Positions 53,665 through 63,094 of a stretch of DNA of 64,000 nucleotides are shown one piece after another. The first letter of the stretch is position 1. Every line of letters starts with the position of its first letter. The stretch is from assembly GCF_009769735.1 (NCBI RefSeq), contig NZ_WSRO01000002.1, positions 1,178,001 through 1,242,000 on the forward strand, written 5' to 3'. The position numbers and the translations under genes were made by a program. The notes beneath the pieces were generated by a model. That model was not told where the DNA came from, searched no databases, and was given only the letters and a program-made list of their open reading frames with translations. This DNA is from Streptomyces sp. BA2. Its GTDB lineage: Bacteria; Actinomycetota; Actinomycetes; Streptomycetales; Streptomycetaceae.

Positions 53665-53680
53665 GGACACATGCAAACAT
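53640..53680. promoter_or_regulatory. ATGTTTGC/GCAAACAT inverted repeat across the ligase start
   Basis: Perfect 8-bp arms (53640-53647 and 53673-53680) flank the candidate start codons, where a repressor could block expression. Confidence 0.45.
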
Positions 53681-53937
53681 GCTGCTCAGGAGCCATGGAC
53701 TCAGAGGGGCCAACTTCGGCCATCACCCGGCGGAGTACCATGCCCTCCCCCTCCAGGGCGGCCGGCGATCGCTTGCGCGAGCACACCCCGAAGGGGCTGC
53801 TGGGCCTGATGACTGCGGCCCTCCAGGGCCGGCTTCGCCAAAGAGGCGGTCCGTCTCGCCCACACCCGGTGGCGCACCCTCCCGCTCGTTCCACAAAGCC
53901 CCAGGTCATGACATCACCGCAGGTCAGATAGGGTGGC

Positions 53938-53953
53938 GTAACTTCGCGGCAAC
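53938..53953. promoter_or_regulatory. GlnR-box-like GTAAC-N6-GCAAC
   Basis: This lies in GGTGGCGTAACTTCGC..., a 24-bp stretch nearly identical to 58424-58447. It is 67 nt before the GntR gene. The spacing fits GlnR half-sites. No gene is seen between 53681 and 54020. Confidence 0.4.
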
Positions 53954-54020
53954 ATTATTCGCCTAGCGTCACCGACATAGACACCGACCCAGCCACCCAC
54001 GCATCCACCTTGAGGGAGCC

Positions 54021-54827
54021 ATGCGCGATCCGAAGCCCAGGGGTGACGGGTCCGGCGTGCCGCTGATGCGGGCCGACCGGGCCCGGACCGTGGCCAGTGT
54101 GCTGCGCAGGCAGGTCATGCGCGGCGCCTTTCCCGGTGGAGTACTGCCCGATGAGCGGGCCCTGATCGCCGAGTTCGGTGCCTCCAGGAACACGGTCCGG
54201 GAGGCCCTGGGCCTGCTGCGTGACGAAGGTCTTGTCGAACGCCGCCGGGGCGTGGGCACGGTCGTGATCGGCCGCGCCTACGAACATCCGCTGGGCGAGC
54301 TGTCGGGGCTCGCCGAGGTTCTCCAGCGGCACGGCACCGTCGTCAACGAGGTACGCGAAGCCCGCGTCCTGCGGCCGCCGCTCACGGTCGCCCGCCGCCT
54401 CGACCTGCCCGAAGGGAGCCCGGCCGTCTACCTGGAGCGGCTGCGCCGGGTGGACGGCATCCCCCTGTCCCTGGACTGCACTTATCTCATCCCTGAGGTG
54501 GGTGAGCCCCTTCTGGCACACGCCAGGAAGACGCCGCGCACGCTGGAGAACCACGACGTCTTCGATCTGATCGAGACCGCGACGGGCATGCCGCTCGGCT
54601 CGGCCGAGGTGTCCGTCCACGCCACGGTCACCGATCCGGCGACCTGCGCGGTCCTGGAGATGCCCGAGGGCGGCGCGATCCTCGCCGTCGAACGCCTCAC
54701 CCGCCTCGCCGACGGCCGCCCCGCCGACCTGGAGTTCCTCCACCTGCGCGGGGACCGACTGACCCTGCACGCCACGCTCGACCGGGCGACCAAGTACACC
54801 GACCGCGCCGGCAGTTCCTCGCTGTAG
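54021..54827 (+). CDS. GntR-family regulator with UTRA-like domain
   Basis: The 268-residue protein has a winged-HTH (RRQVMRGAFPGGVLPDERALIAEFGASRNTVREALGLLRDEGLVERRRGVGTVV) and a C-terminal ligand domain with SPAVYLERLRRVDGIPLSLDCTYL and GGAILAVERLTRLADGRPADLEF, as in HutC-type regulators. Its ligand is unknown; neighbouring genes hint at a purine or nitrogen link. Confidence 0.9.
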   Translation: MRDPKPRGDGSGVPLMRADRARTVASVLRRQVMRGAFPGGVLPDERALIAEFGASRNTVREALGLLRDEGLVERRRGVGTVVIGRAYEHPLGELSGLAEVLQRHGTVVNEVREARVLRPPLTVARRLDLPEGSPAVYLERLRRVDGIPLSLDCTYLIPEVGEPLLAHARKTPRTLENHDVFDLIETATGMPLGSAEVSVHATVTDPATCAVLEMPEGGAILAVERLTRLADGRPADLEFLHLRGDRLTLHATLDRATKYTDRAGSSSL

Positions 54828-54864
54828 CGGCTCGCGCGCCACCGTCCGTTCAGGCACCCCCGCG

Positions 54865-54920
54865 TGACGGGTCGTCAGCCGGGCCGCCGGTACGCGGCAC
54901 CACTGCATGACGGGGCGTCA
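54865..54920. promoter_or_regulatory. two TGACG-N3-CGTCA operator-like sites
   Basis: Copies at 54865-54877 and 54908-54920 are 43 bp apart within longer imperfect direct repeats, just before the MFS gene. Confidence 0.5.
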
Positions 54921-54982
54921 GCCCAGCCATCAGTACGCCTGTGACGCGCGGCGCGCCCAACTCCTGTGCCACGGAGGCCCCG

Positions 54983-56524
54983 TTGGATCACACCAAGCCC
55001 CACGATTCCGCTCATGCCGCCCACCGACACCCGCACCCGGACCCAGCCCCACTCCCCCACCGCCCGCCCGCCCTGACCACGCTGGCCATGTGCCTGTGCG
55101 TCACCTTGGTGATCGGCATGGTTTCCGCCGTCAATCTGGCCATCCCCGACCTGTCGGCCGACGCTCTGCGGCCCTCCGCTCAGGCCGTGGTGTGGGTCGT
55201 GGACGGCTATGTCGTCATCTTCGCCTGCCTGTTGGTGCCCGCCGGCGCGCTCGCGGACCGCAGGGGCCGCAAGGGAACACTCATGTGCGGCATGGGAGTT
55301 TTCACCCTCGGCGCGGTGATCTGCGCCGCTGCCCCGCATGTCTCCGTACTGATCGCCGGGCGCATGATCAGCGGGGTCGGCGCGGCCGCCGTACTGCCCA
55401 CCACTCTCGCCCTGCTGGTCGAGGGCCTGCCCGAGCGGGCTCGGCGCAAGGCCGTCGCCGTGTGGGCATCCATGACGGGGCTCGCGGCCGTGCTGGGAAA
55501 CGTGGGCGGCGGCGCCGCCATCGAGTACGGCAGTTGGCGGACGCTCTTTCTCTGCCTGGTCCCGCTCGCACTGTGCGCCCTGCTCCTGGTGGCCGCGGTG
55601 GCACCCGTCACCGCCCGCCGCCCGAGCCCCGCCGCGCCGCTCGCCGGCGCCCTGCTCACCGCCGGATTTCTGGCACTGCTCTACGCGATCGTCTCCGGCC
55701 CGCAGTCCGGCTGGAGCGCCCCGCCGGTTCTGGCCGCCTGCGTGGCGGCGGTTGTGCTGCTCACCGCCTGGGCCCGGCATGAACTGCGCGCCAGCGACCC
55801 GCTTCTGGACCCGCGGCTCTTCGCGCGGCCCGCCGTACGGGCGGGTGCGGCAGGGATGGCCGCGCTGTTCGCCGGGATGTTCGGCCTTTTCTACCTCAAC
55901 GGCCAGTACCTCCAGTACGCCAAGGGGTACGGGCCGCTCGAAGCCGGGCTGCGCTTGCTGCCGATGGCCGCGGCGCTCCTTGCGGGCCCGCGCCTCGGCC
56001 TGCTGATCGAGCGGGTGTGCGGCCGACGCGGCACCGTCCTCATCGGGATGCTGGTACTGGCCGCCGGGCTGTGCGTGGTGTCAGCCGCCAACGCCCATAC
56101 TCCGTACGCGCTCTACGCCCTGGGCGCCGGACTCACCGCCCTCGGCTGCGGCACCGCGAGCCCGCTGCTCTCGCACGCCATGATGAGTGCGCTGCCCGCC
56201 GAGAGGGCCGGAACGGGCTCCGCATTGCAGAGCCTGGCCAGGGAGTTGGGCAGTGCCGTCGGCATCGCTGTCACCGGCACCATCACCACTGCCGTCTTCA
56301 CGGCCCGGCTCCCCTCGCCACTGTCCGGCGCCGGTTCTCAAGGGTCCGGCGCCGATCGGCCGACGACGGTCGCGGAGGCCGTGTCCCGTACCTCCGATCC
56401 TGACCTGCGCGCGGGGGTCGTCGACGCGTTCACCTCGGGCCTGCACACCGCGACGCTGACTTTGGCCGCCGCGATCACACTGGTCGCGTTCGCCGTCGCC
56501 AGGTGGCTTCCGCCGGAGCGGTGA
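54983..56524 (+). CDS. DHA2-family MFS exporter
   Basis: The protein of about 513 residues has 12-14 helices. Motif A-like GALADRRGRKGTL and AVNLAIPDLSADALRPS near TM1 are seen. TTG at 54983 is preferred because GGAGG lies 5 nt upstream; GTG 54941 is the longer alternative. The substrate is unknown. Confidence 0.85.
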   Translation: MDHTKPHDSAHAAHRHPHPDPAPLPHRPPALTTLAMCLCVTLVIGMVSAVNLAIPDLSADALRPSAQAVVWVVDGYVVIFACLLVPAGALADRRGRKGTLMCGMGVFTLGAVICAAAPHVSVLIAGRMISGVGAAAVLPTTLALLVEGLPERARRKAVAVWASMTGLAAVLGNVGGGAAIEYGSWRTLFLCLVPLALCALLLVAAVAPVTARRPSPAAPLAGALLTAGFLALLYAIVSGPQSGWSAPPVLAACVAAVVLLTAWARHELRASDPLLDPRLFARPAVRAGAAGMAALFAGMFGLFYLNGQYLQYAKGYGPLEAGLRLLPMAAALLAGPRLGLLIERVCGRRGTVLIGMLVLAAGLCVVSAANAHTPYALYALGAGLTALGCGTASPLLSHAMMSALPAERAGTGSALQSLARELGSAVGIAVTGTITTAVFTARLPSPLSGAGSQGSGADRPTTVAEAVSRTSDPDLRAGVVDAFTSGLHTATLTLAAAITLVAFAVARWLPPER

Positions 56525-56546
56525 GCCAGGAGGGACAGCCCCGGGA

Positions 56547-56588
56547 CGCAGGCCCCGGAGCGCAGGCCCCGAAGCGCAGGCCCCGGGT
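56547..56588. repeat. three 14-bp tandem repeats between convergent genes
   Basis: Three copies of CGCAGGCCCCGRRG-like sequence are head to tail, between the MFS stop and the amidohydrolase stop. Confidence 0.8.
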
Positions 56589-56605
56589 CGGGTCCCTCCG
56601 GACAG

Positions 56606-58189
56606 CTACCGCGGCTCCACGCGCTGCAGCCCCGCGCGGCGCACCACCTCGGGACCGAGCTTCGCCGCCCGTTCCACCAGCGCGCGGCCGTCCCAGTCCG
56701 GCGGCCAGCCCTCCCACAGCCGCAGCTTGCCGTCGACCACGACGGCGGTGATCTGGTCGCGGTTGGCCAGGCGGACGAGTTCCCACTCCAGGTCCCAGGA
56801 GGGAGTCAGCTCAGGGACGTTGACGTCCACGACAAGGAAGTCGGCGGCCTTTCCCACCGCGATCTCCCCGGTCACCTTGCCGAGACCGAGCGCGTCGGCG
56901 CTGAGCGATGTCGCGTGCTCCAGCCACATCCGCCCCGCCCCGCACGAGGAATCGCCCGACGCCATGCCGTACGCCAGCCGCTGAGCCGTCTCCGCGGCGT
57001 CGACGAGGCGGAATCCGTCGCCGCGCGTCCCGTCCGTGCCGGTACCGAAGCGCACCCCCATCGCGGCCAGCATGGTGGCGTGTGCGACGGCGTTGCCCTT
57101 CCAGGCGCTGGCCACGGGGTTGTAGCTGATGGCCGCGCCGGAGTCGGCCAGCATCCGCATCTCGCCGGGCGTGAGCAGAGTGGCGTGGGAGCCGAGCGTC
57201 CGCGGACCCAACGCCCCCAGATGCCGTAGGTACTCGACCGGCCGTCGGCCGACGCTCTTCAACGACCTTTCCACGGAGGCCAGATGTTCATTGACGTGGA
57301 TCTGGAAGACCGCGTCGGCCTCGCGGCACAGGTCCGCCGTCCGTTTGATGACCGTCGCGGACGCGTCCTCGGCCACGGGGATGGCGAGCGAGGGGTGGAT
57401 CAGGGGATGCGCGTCCCACCGCCCCAGATGTTCCGGCCCGCCCTTCCCGTCGGAAACGACCTTGGACAGTACGCACCGGATGCCGGCTTCCTCGGTTCCC
57501 TCCGCTATGGCGGCCACATCGACCGGCGCCCGTGTCCCGGCATCGGCGACCGTCGTGAAGCCGCCGCGCAGCGCCTCCAGGGAGGCCAGCTTCGCCGACA
57601 CGTACGCGCTCTCCTTGTCGAGTGCGTGCTCCAGCGGCTCCCATATCGTCTTGAAGATCTCCGAAGGCTGCCCGAACGACTGGGCCTTGCCGAAACTCTG
57701 CGTCAAGTGATGATGCGCGTCGACGAAGCCCGGCATGATCAAGTGCCCGTCCAGCCGCACCGGTCGCAGCCCGGGGTGCGCGGCCATGAGCTCCTTGGCC
57801 GGCCCGACCGCCCGGAACTTCCTGCCCTCGACGAGCACGGCCTGCCCGCGCTTCGGTCCCCCCGGCAGCATCAACAGCTCCGGCACGAGCAGCTTCCTGG
57901 CCCCCTTGAACTGCTCCGCCCGCACCGCACCGGGAGCGCCACCGCTGTTCGCGCCCGTGGCCGCGGTGGCGCTCCCGGCGGCCGGAGCGCTGATGAGCCC
58001 GGCGGCACCCGCAAGCCCCGCCCCGACCAGAAACCTGCGTCTACCGGGCCCGGCCTGCTCCCCCAGCCCCGCCCGCTCCGGCCCATGCCCTTCACCCTGC
58101 CCCTGCTCCGCCGACTGCTGCTCGTTCCGCCGCTCGCTCGCCAACCCACTCGCCCGCTTTCGTACGTCGCATGCCTGCGCCTTTGCCAC
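56606..58189 (-). CDS. Tat-type exported amidohydrolase (cytosine/guanine-deaminase-like)
   Basis: The protein of about 527 residues has a Tat-like signal (GRRRFLVGAGLAGAAG, then AAGSATA). The metal sites are GFVDAHHHLTQSFG, FQIHVNEHLASVE, GSHATLLTPGE and GTGTDGTRGD, typical of the ATZ/TRZ/cytosine deaminase branch. It probably deaminates a nucleobase or similar ring outside the cell. The start (GTG 58189 or 58198) is uncertain. Confidence 0.8.
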   Translation of the reverse strand: MAKAQACDVRKRASGLASERRNEQQSAEQGQGEGHGPERAGLGEQAGPGRRRFLVGAGLAGAAGLISAPAAGSATAATGANSGGAPGAVRAEQFKGARKLLVPELLMLPGGPKRGQAVLVEGRKFRAVGPAKELMAAHPGLRPVRLDGHLIMPGFVDAHHHLTQSFGKAQSFGQPSEIFKTIWEPLEHALDKESAYVSAKLASLEALRGGFTTVADAGTRAPVDVAAIAEGTEEAGIRCVLSKVVSDGKGGPEHLGRWDAHPLIHPSLAIPVAEDASATVIKRTADLCREADAVFQIHVNEHLASVERSLKSVGRRPVEYLRHLGALGPRTLGSHATLLTPGEMRMLADSGAAISYNPVASAWKGNAVAHATMLAAMGVRFGTGTDGTRGDGFRLVDAAETAQRLAYGMASGDSSCGAGRMWLEHATSLSADALGLGKVTGEIAVGKAADFLVVDVNVPELTPSWDLEWELVRLANRDQITAVVVDGKLRLWEGWPPDWDGRALVERAAKLGPEVVRRAGLQRVEPR

Positions 58190-58429
58190 TCCGCGCACGC
58201 CAAACTCCGCGTGCGGCCGCCAGCGGGGTGCCGTGGGTACGGCAAAAGTCCGGTGCCAGCCGTACGCCAGGTCGGTCGTGCGGGGTGGCCCGACCCTAGG
58301 ACTACCGCCGTTCGTGGAACAAGACTTCCGGCATGCGACATTCACGTACGGAGGCGGCAGGTGGCGCAACTGGCGCCCGCTGTCACCGAACCCCTGGTCA
58401 AGCCGTGTATGCGGCCTGATCGAGGTGGC

Positions 58430-58445
58430 GTAACTTCGCCGTAAC
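58430..58445. promoter_or_regulatory. GlnR-box-like GTAAC-N6-GTAAC
   Basis: GTAAC-TTCGCC-GTAAC lies between the amidohydrolase (minus) and nuclease (plus) genes, in the 24-bp stretch shared with 53932-53955. The rest of 58190-58558 shows no gene. Confidence 0.45.
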
Positions 58446-58558
58446 ATGACGTTGGCCGGCGGGACGAGACGTTTCTGCGGTGAATCTCCTGACCCACCTG
58501 GCCGGGTCTCCCGCCGTGCGCCACATGTCGAGACCTCTCGACCAGTAGGCCTGTGGGC

Positions 58559-59227
58559 ATGATCAAGAACTTCACGCGCGGCCTGGCCGCGCTCTCGCTG
58601 TCCCTCGCCCCGCTGATCGCCCCCGCCCCCGCCATCGCACAGACCACTGAGGTCACCACGCTGGCCGACGCCCTGCACCGGCTCCCGGTCGCGCGCGAGC
58701 AGCACGAGGGCTACACCCGCGGCCACTTCAAGCACTGGAACGCCGGTCTCAACAAGAAGGACGGCTGCGACACCCGCGCCGAAGTGCTCATCGCCGAGGC
58801 CGAAGAAGCCCCCGAGGTCGGCGAGAACTGCACGCTGAGCGACGGCGAGTGGGTCTCGTACCACGACAACCAGGAAGTCGACGACCCGGACAAGCTCGCC
58901 GTCCAGCACACGGTGCCGCTCGCGGAAGCCTGGGCCTCGGGCGCCTCCGGCTGGAGCGCGGAGCGCCGTGAGAAGTACGCCAACGACCAGGGTGCGCCCG
59001 CAAGCCTGGTGGCCGTCACCGAACGCAGCAACCGCTCCAAGGCCGGACAGGACCCCGCCGGTTGGATGCCGCCTCTGCCCAGCGCGCACTGCCGCTACCT
59101 CTCCGACTGGGTGTCCACCAAGCTGCGCTGGGACCTGGCCTCCAACCCGGCCGAGCTCGACGCCATCGCGGTGTTCGCCAACGGCGAGTGCAAGAACACG
59201 TCCGTCATCTACACGGCTGTGCGGTAG
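58559..59227 (+). CDS. secreted HNH-type nuclease (DUF1524-like)
   Basis: The 222-residue protein has a signal peptide (FTRGLAALSLSLAPLIAPAPAIAQ). The HNH-like core is VQHTVPLAEAWASGASGW, later SNRSKAGQDPAGWMPP and a C-terminal CKNTSVIYT. The usual DH pair reads QH, so Asp is replaced by Gln. It is likely a secreted DNase or RNase. Confidence 0.8.
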   Translation: MIKNFTRGLAALSLSLAPLIAPAPAIAQTTEVTTLADALHRLPVAREQHEGYTRGHFKHWNAGLNKKDGCDTRAEVLIAEAEEAPEVGENCTLSDGEWVSYHDNQEVDDPDKLAVQHTVPLAEAWASGASGWSAERREKYANDQGAPASLVAVTERSNRSKAGQDPAGWMPPLPSAHCRYLSDWVSTKLRWDLASNPAELDAIAVFANGECKNTSVIYTAVR

Positions 59228-59397
59228 GCGGCGTCCGACACAGCACGCATCCGGCGGGCCGAGACCGGCATGGTCAGTCGGCTCTCCGGATGTCGCGCTG
59301 CCTGACGCCGCGTCGCCAGACTTCGACCACGTTCTGGCCCTCGGCGCGGGGTGGGGCACGCTGGCCCGCCGTGGCACCTGGCAGGACACTGGTATCC

Positions 59398-60813
59398 ATG
59401 CACGTCACACGCCCTCAGGCTGCCGCCCCGACTGCCAGAGCCACCACCTCCGGCACGCCGGAGCACCCCGGGACACCGTCCGGTACGCGAGGGGCGCGCG
59501 GCCTCGTACGAGCCGTGGGGCGCGCCCCGCTCACCCGGCGGGCGTGGGCCGAGGCCGCCTACTGTCTGATCGGGTTCCCGCTGGGTCTCGCGGGCGGCGT
59601 GCTGCTCGCGGTGGCGCTGGCCCTGGGCGCGGGCTTCACGGTGTCGGTGGTGTTCGCGGTGCTCGGCGCGCTTGTGTTCATCACGGGGCTCCAGCTGGCC
59701 CGGGCGCTGGGCGGCGTCCATCGTCGCCTTGCGGCCCTGCTCCTTGGGGACCGGACACCCGCACCGCCGCCGCTGCGTCCGGAGGGGCGGTTGGTCAGTC
59801 GCCTGGACGCCCGGCTGTGGGACGGGGCCGGGTGGCGCTCGGCGGCGTATGTACTGGCGAAGCTGCCGGTCAGCTGTCTGGGGGCGTACGCCGTCCTGTG
59901 GTGGCTCGCGGGGCTGGTCAATCTGACGGCGCCCTTGCGGTGGGCGGTGTTCGGGCAGCATCCCGAGCCCGGTTCCGCGGAGGGCATGCCGGTGCTCACG
60001 CCGATCCCCTTCGGCGGTCTGGACGCGGACACCTTCGCCGGCACGTTCCTCGCGGTCGCCATCGGTGTGGGCACTCTGCTGGCTGCGCCCTGGGTGACGC
60101 GCCTGGTGACCGAGGCCGACCGGTGGCTGATCGGCGCGCTGCTCGGGCCGGGTCAACTGGCCGATCGTGTACGTGACTTGGAGGAGACGCGGGCGCTCGC
60201 CGTGGACGACTCGGTGGCGCTGCTCCGCCGCGTCGAGCGCGATCTGCACGACGGGGCTCAGGTCCGCCTCGTCGCGGTGGCGATGAGCCTCGACATGATC
60301 AGACAGCGGCTCAACGAGAGCACCGGCGGCGGACCACTGCATATCGCGCGCCTGCGTCAACTCGTCGACGGGGCGCACCACAACGCCACCGCGGCCCTCA
60401 CCGAGCTGCGTGATCTGGCCCGCGGCATCCATCCCCCGGTACTCGACGACGGCCTCCCCGACGCACTCGCCACGCTCACCGCGCGCAGCAGCATTCCCGT
60501 CGACCTGGTGACGGACATACCCGAGCGTCCGACCCCGGCGATCGAGACCATCGCGTACTTCTGCGCCGCCGAGCTGCTCGCGAACGTCATCAAGCACAGC
60601 GGGGCCCGGCGGGCCGCCATCACGGTGGCCCGGTTGGACGGCCGTCTTCTCCTCCAGGTCGGGGACGACGGGCACGGTGGGGCGGAGGCCGGCGCGGGGA
60701 GCGGCCTGACGGGACTCATGCAACGCGTACGTACGGTCGATGGGCGGATAGATGTCAGAAGCCCGGAGGGCGGGCCGACCGCGGTCACCGTCGAGCTGCC
60801 GCTGCACGCGTGA
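59398..60813 (+). CDS. NarL-type sensor histidine kinase
   Basis: The 471-residue protein has four predicted helices in two pairs (residues about 60-110 and 150-250), a HisKA_3 box (VERDLHDGAQVRLVAVAMSLDMI) and an ATPase domain (FCAAELLANVIKHSG, GSGLTGLMQRVRTVDGRI). Its partner regulator starts 12 bp downstream. Confidence 0.9.
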   Translation: MHVTRPQAAAPTARATTSGTPEHPGTPSGTRGARGLVRAVGRAPLTRRAWAEAAYCLIGFPLGLAGGVLLAVALALGAGFTVSVVFAVLGALVFITGLQLARALGGVHRRLAALLLGDRTPAPPPLRPEGRLVSRLDARLWDGAGWRSAAYVLAKLPVSCLGAYAVLWWLAGLVNLTAPLRWAVFGQHPEPGSAEGMPVLTPIPFGGLDADTFAGTFLAVAIGVGTLLAAPWVTRLVTEADRWLIGALLGPGQLADRVRDLEETRALAVDDSVALLRRVERDLHDGAQVRLVAVAMSLDMIRQRLNESTGGGPLHIARLRQLVDGAHHNATAALTELRDLARGIHPPVLDDGLPDALATLTARSSIPVDLVTDIPERPTPAIETIAYFCAAELLANVIKHSGARRAAITVARLDGRLLLQVGDDGHGGAEAGAGSGLTGLMQRVRTVDGRIDVRSPEGGPTAVTVELPLHA

Positions 60814-60825
60814 GAGCATGCCGCC

Positions 60826-61470
60826 ATGCGCGTCGTGATCGCTGAGGATGCCGCGGTACTGCGGGAGTTGCTGGGCCAGATGCTCGCGGAGCGTGGGCAC
60901 GAGATCTGTGCGTCCGTGAGCGATGCGGACACGCTGCGCGCCGCGGTCGCCGAGCACCGCCCGGACGTCACGGTGACCGACATCCGGATGCCGCCGACGC
61001 ACACCGACGAAGGGCTCCGTGCGGCCATCGACATCCGCCGCGAGCACCCCGGCACGGGAGTGCTGCTCTTCTCCCAGTACGTGGAGACGAAGTACGCCAC
61101 GCGGCTGCTCGCCGCGGGTTCGGCGGGCGTCGGTTACCTGCTCAAGGACCGCGTCGCGAACGTCGCGGAGTTCACCGACGCGCTGGAGCGGGTGGCCGCG
61201 GGCGGTACGGCGCTGGACCCCGAGGTCGTCACGCAGCTGGCCGGGGCCGGTCGCCGTGCGGAGGAGCTCGCGCCCCTCACCGACCGCGAGCGCGAAGTCC
61301 TCTCGCTGATGGCCGAGGGCCGGTCCAACGCGGCGATCGCGCAGAGTCTCGTCGTCTCCGCGGGCACCGTCGAGAAGCATGTGGCCGCCGTCTTCGACAA
61401 GCTCGGGCTGCCCGCGTCACATGACCACAACCGCCGTGTCCTGGCGGTTGTTCGCTACTTGCGCGGGTGA
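60826..61470 (+). CDS. NarL/LuxR response regulator
   Basis: The 214-residue protein has a receiver domain (VVIAEDAAVL, phospho-Asp in VTVTDIRMPP, Lys in YLLKDR) and a LuxR HTH (APLTDREREVLSLMAEGRSNAAIAQSLVVSAGTVEKHVAAVFDKL). It forms an operon with the kinase before it. Confidence 0.93.
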   Translation: MRVVIAEDAAVLRELLGQMLAERGHEICASVSDADTLRAAVAEHRPDVTVTDIRMPPTHTDEGLRAAIDIRREHPGTGVLLFSQYVETKYATRLLAAGSAGVGYLLKDRVANVAEFTDALERVAAGGTALDPEVVTQLAGAGRRAEELAPLTDREREVLSLMAEGRSNAAIAQSLVVSAGTVEKHVAAVFDKLGLPASHDHNRRVLAVVRYLRG

Positions 61471-61645
61471 TCGGGATCGAGTCACCGGAACATATCGTTC
61501 CGAAGGACATAGACATATGCCAGAAGCACCACCGCGTCGTGTGTTGCCAAATCCCTTACGAGCCCCTCCCGGCTGTGCGAAAGTCGTTAGCGGTCCATCT
61601 CCATCCCGCCCGTTTGGTCGCACCGCATCCTCAACGGAGCACCTC

Positions 61646-63070
61646 ATGCCGTCCCATGTCTTCGCGGACCGCCCTTCCGCCCAGCCGCCCGAGCGCGGCT
61701 CGGTCGAAGCGCTGATCACGCAGACGCGCCGGCTCCGCGGCGAGGTCGACGCCGTGCGCCGAGATACCGGGCCCGATCAGAGCGACCCGCAGGGGCGCTG
61801 GCAGCGGGCCCTGTGCGACCTGGCGGTCCACCAGCTCAACGACCTGGACGAACACCTCGCCCAGTTGCGGGACGGACCCGTGGAACCGGCCGTGGAGCCC
61901 GCCGCTCCGGCCGTGCCCCCGCCGCTCGAACCACAGCGCGGTTCGCTGCTCAGCCGGGTCGGCAGCGCGGAGTGGAACCTCCTGAACGACGAGGCGAGTT
62001 GGTCGGGCGAGCTGTACCACATCCTCGGGCGGGACCCGCAGGCTCCCCCGCTCTCCCTCGACGAACTGCCCTCCCTGGTGCACGTCGACGACCAGCCGAT
62101 GCTGACGGCCATGGTCACGGACTGCCTGATCGACGGGAAGCCGATCGACGGCGAGTTCCGTATCGTGCGCACCGACGGCGGCGTACGACAGGTGCACATG
62201 ATGGGCGAGCCCGTGCTCGCCGCTGATGGCAGCACCGCCTCGATGTGGGCGGTCTTGCGGGACGTCAGCGAGCTGCGCCGCAGCCAGCGAGTGGTGCGCG
62301 AGACCCGTGACTCGTTGCAGCGCCAGCGGCACATCGCGCAGACAGAGCACCGGCTCGCGGTCGAACTGCAGGAGGCTGTGCTGCCGCCGTGGCGCGGCTC
62401 CCTGCGGTTCCCGCACGGCGGACCCGCGGCGCTCGACCTCGCCGCGCACTACCTCCCTTCCTCCACGAGCTCCCTGATCGGCGGCGACTGGTACGACGCG
62501 ATGGAGCTGCCCGACGGCCAGTTCCTGCTCAGCGTCGGCGACCTCACGGGGCACGGCGTCACCGTCACGTCGGGCATGGCGATGCTGCTCGGCGCGGTAC
62601 GCGGCATGGCGGTAGCCGGGGTGCCCCCGGCCCAACTGATGGGCTGGCTCAACCAGTTACTGGACACCACCGCGCAACCGGCCCTCGGCAGCGCCGTCTG
62701 CTGCCAGTACACCCCCGCCACCCACACCCTCAGCTGGGCGCAGGCGGGACACCCCGCCCCGCTGCTGTTCCGCGACGGGACGGGGCGCGCGCTGACGCCA
62801 CCAGGGGGAGTGATCCTCGGGGCGACCTCCGGAGCCACGTACGAGCAGGCCGAAGAGCAACTCGAGCCCGGTGACCTGCTGTTGCTGCACACCGATGGCC
62901 TTGTCCCACGGCGCACCAGGGACGCGGCCACGAGCCGGCTGCTCGCGCTCGCGCCACGTTTCAGGGACCCGCGGGGTGCACAGGACTGCGTACGGACAGT
63001 CGTCGAAGAGTTCGGCGTGGCCCCGCGTGAGGACGACGCCTGCCTGCTGATCGCGCGGGTCAATTCCTGA
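61646..63070 (+). CDS. PAS-PP2C (SpoIIE/RsbU-type) phosphatase
   Basis: The 474-residue protein has a variable N-terminus, a PAS domain at about residues 110-215 (VGSAEWNLLNDEASWSGELYHILG ... GEFRIVRTDGGVRQVHMMGEPV), a coiled linker and a PP2C domain (SSLIGGDWYDAMELPDGQFLLSVGDLTGHGV, LSWAQAGHPAPLL, LLHTDGLVPRR, EDDACLLIARV). It should dephosphorylate anti-sigma antagonists. ATG 61646 was chosen; earlier starts lack PAS-linked sequence. Confidence 0.9.
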   Translation: MPSHVFADRPSAQPPERGSVEALITQTRRLRGEVDAVRRDTGPDQSDPQGRWQRALCDLAVHQLNDLDEHLAQLRDGPVEPAVEPAAPAVPPPLEPQRGSLLSRVGSAEWNLLNDEASWSGELYHILGRDPQAPPLSLDELPSLVHVDDQPMLTAMVTDCLIDGKPIDGEFRIVRTDGGVRQVHMMGEPVLAADGSTASMWAVLRDVSELRRSQRVVRETRDSLQRQRHIAQTEHRLAVELQEAVLPPWRGSLRFPHGGPAALDLAAHYLPSSTSSLIGGDWYDAMELPDGQFLLSVGDLTGHGVTVTSGMAMLLGAVRGMAVAGVPPAQLMGWLNQLLDTTAQPALGSAVCCQYTPATHTLSWAQAGHPAPLLFRDGTGRALTPPGGVILGATSGATYEQAEEQLEPGDLLLLHTDGLVPRRTRDAATSRLLALAPRFRDPRGAQDCVRTVVEEFGVAPREDDACLLIARVNS

Positions 63071-63094
63071 CCCGCGCCCGAGCCCTGCCGGGCC

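Noticed and set aside
51571..53931. 786-codon plus-strand open frame
   Set aside because: Antisense to the AMP ligase and the MMPL start; no motifs.
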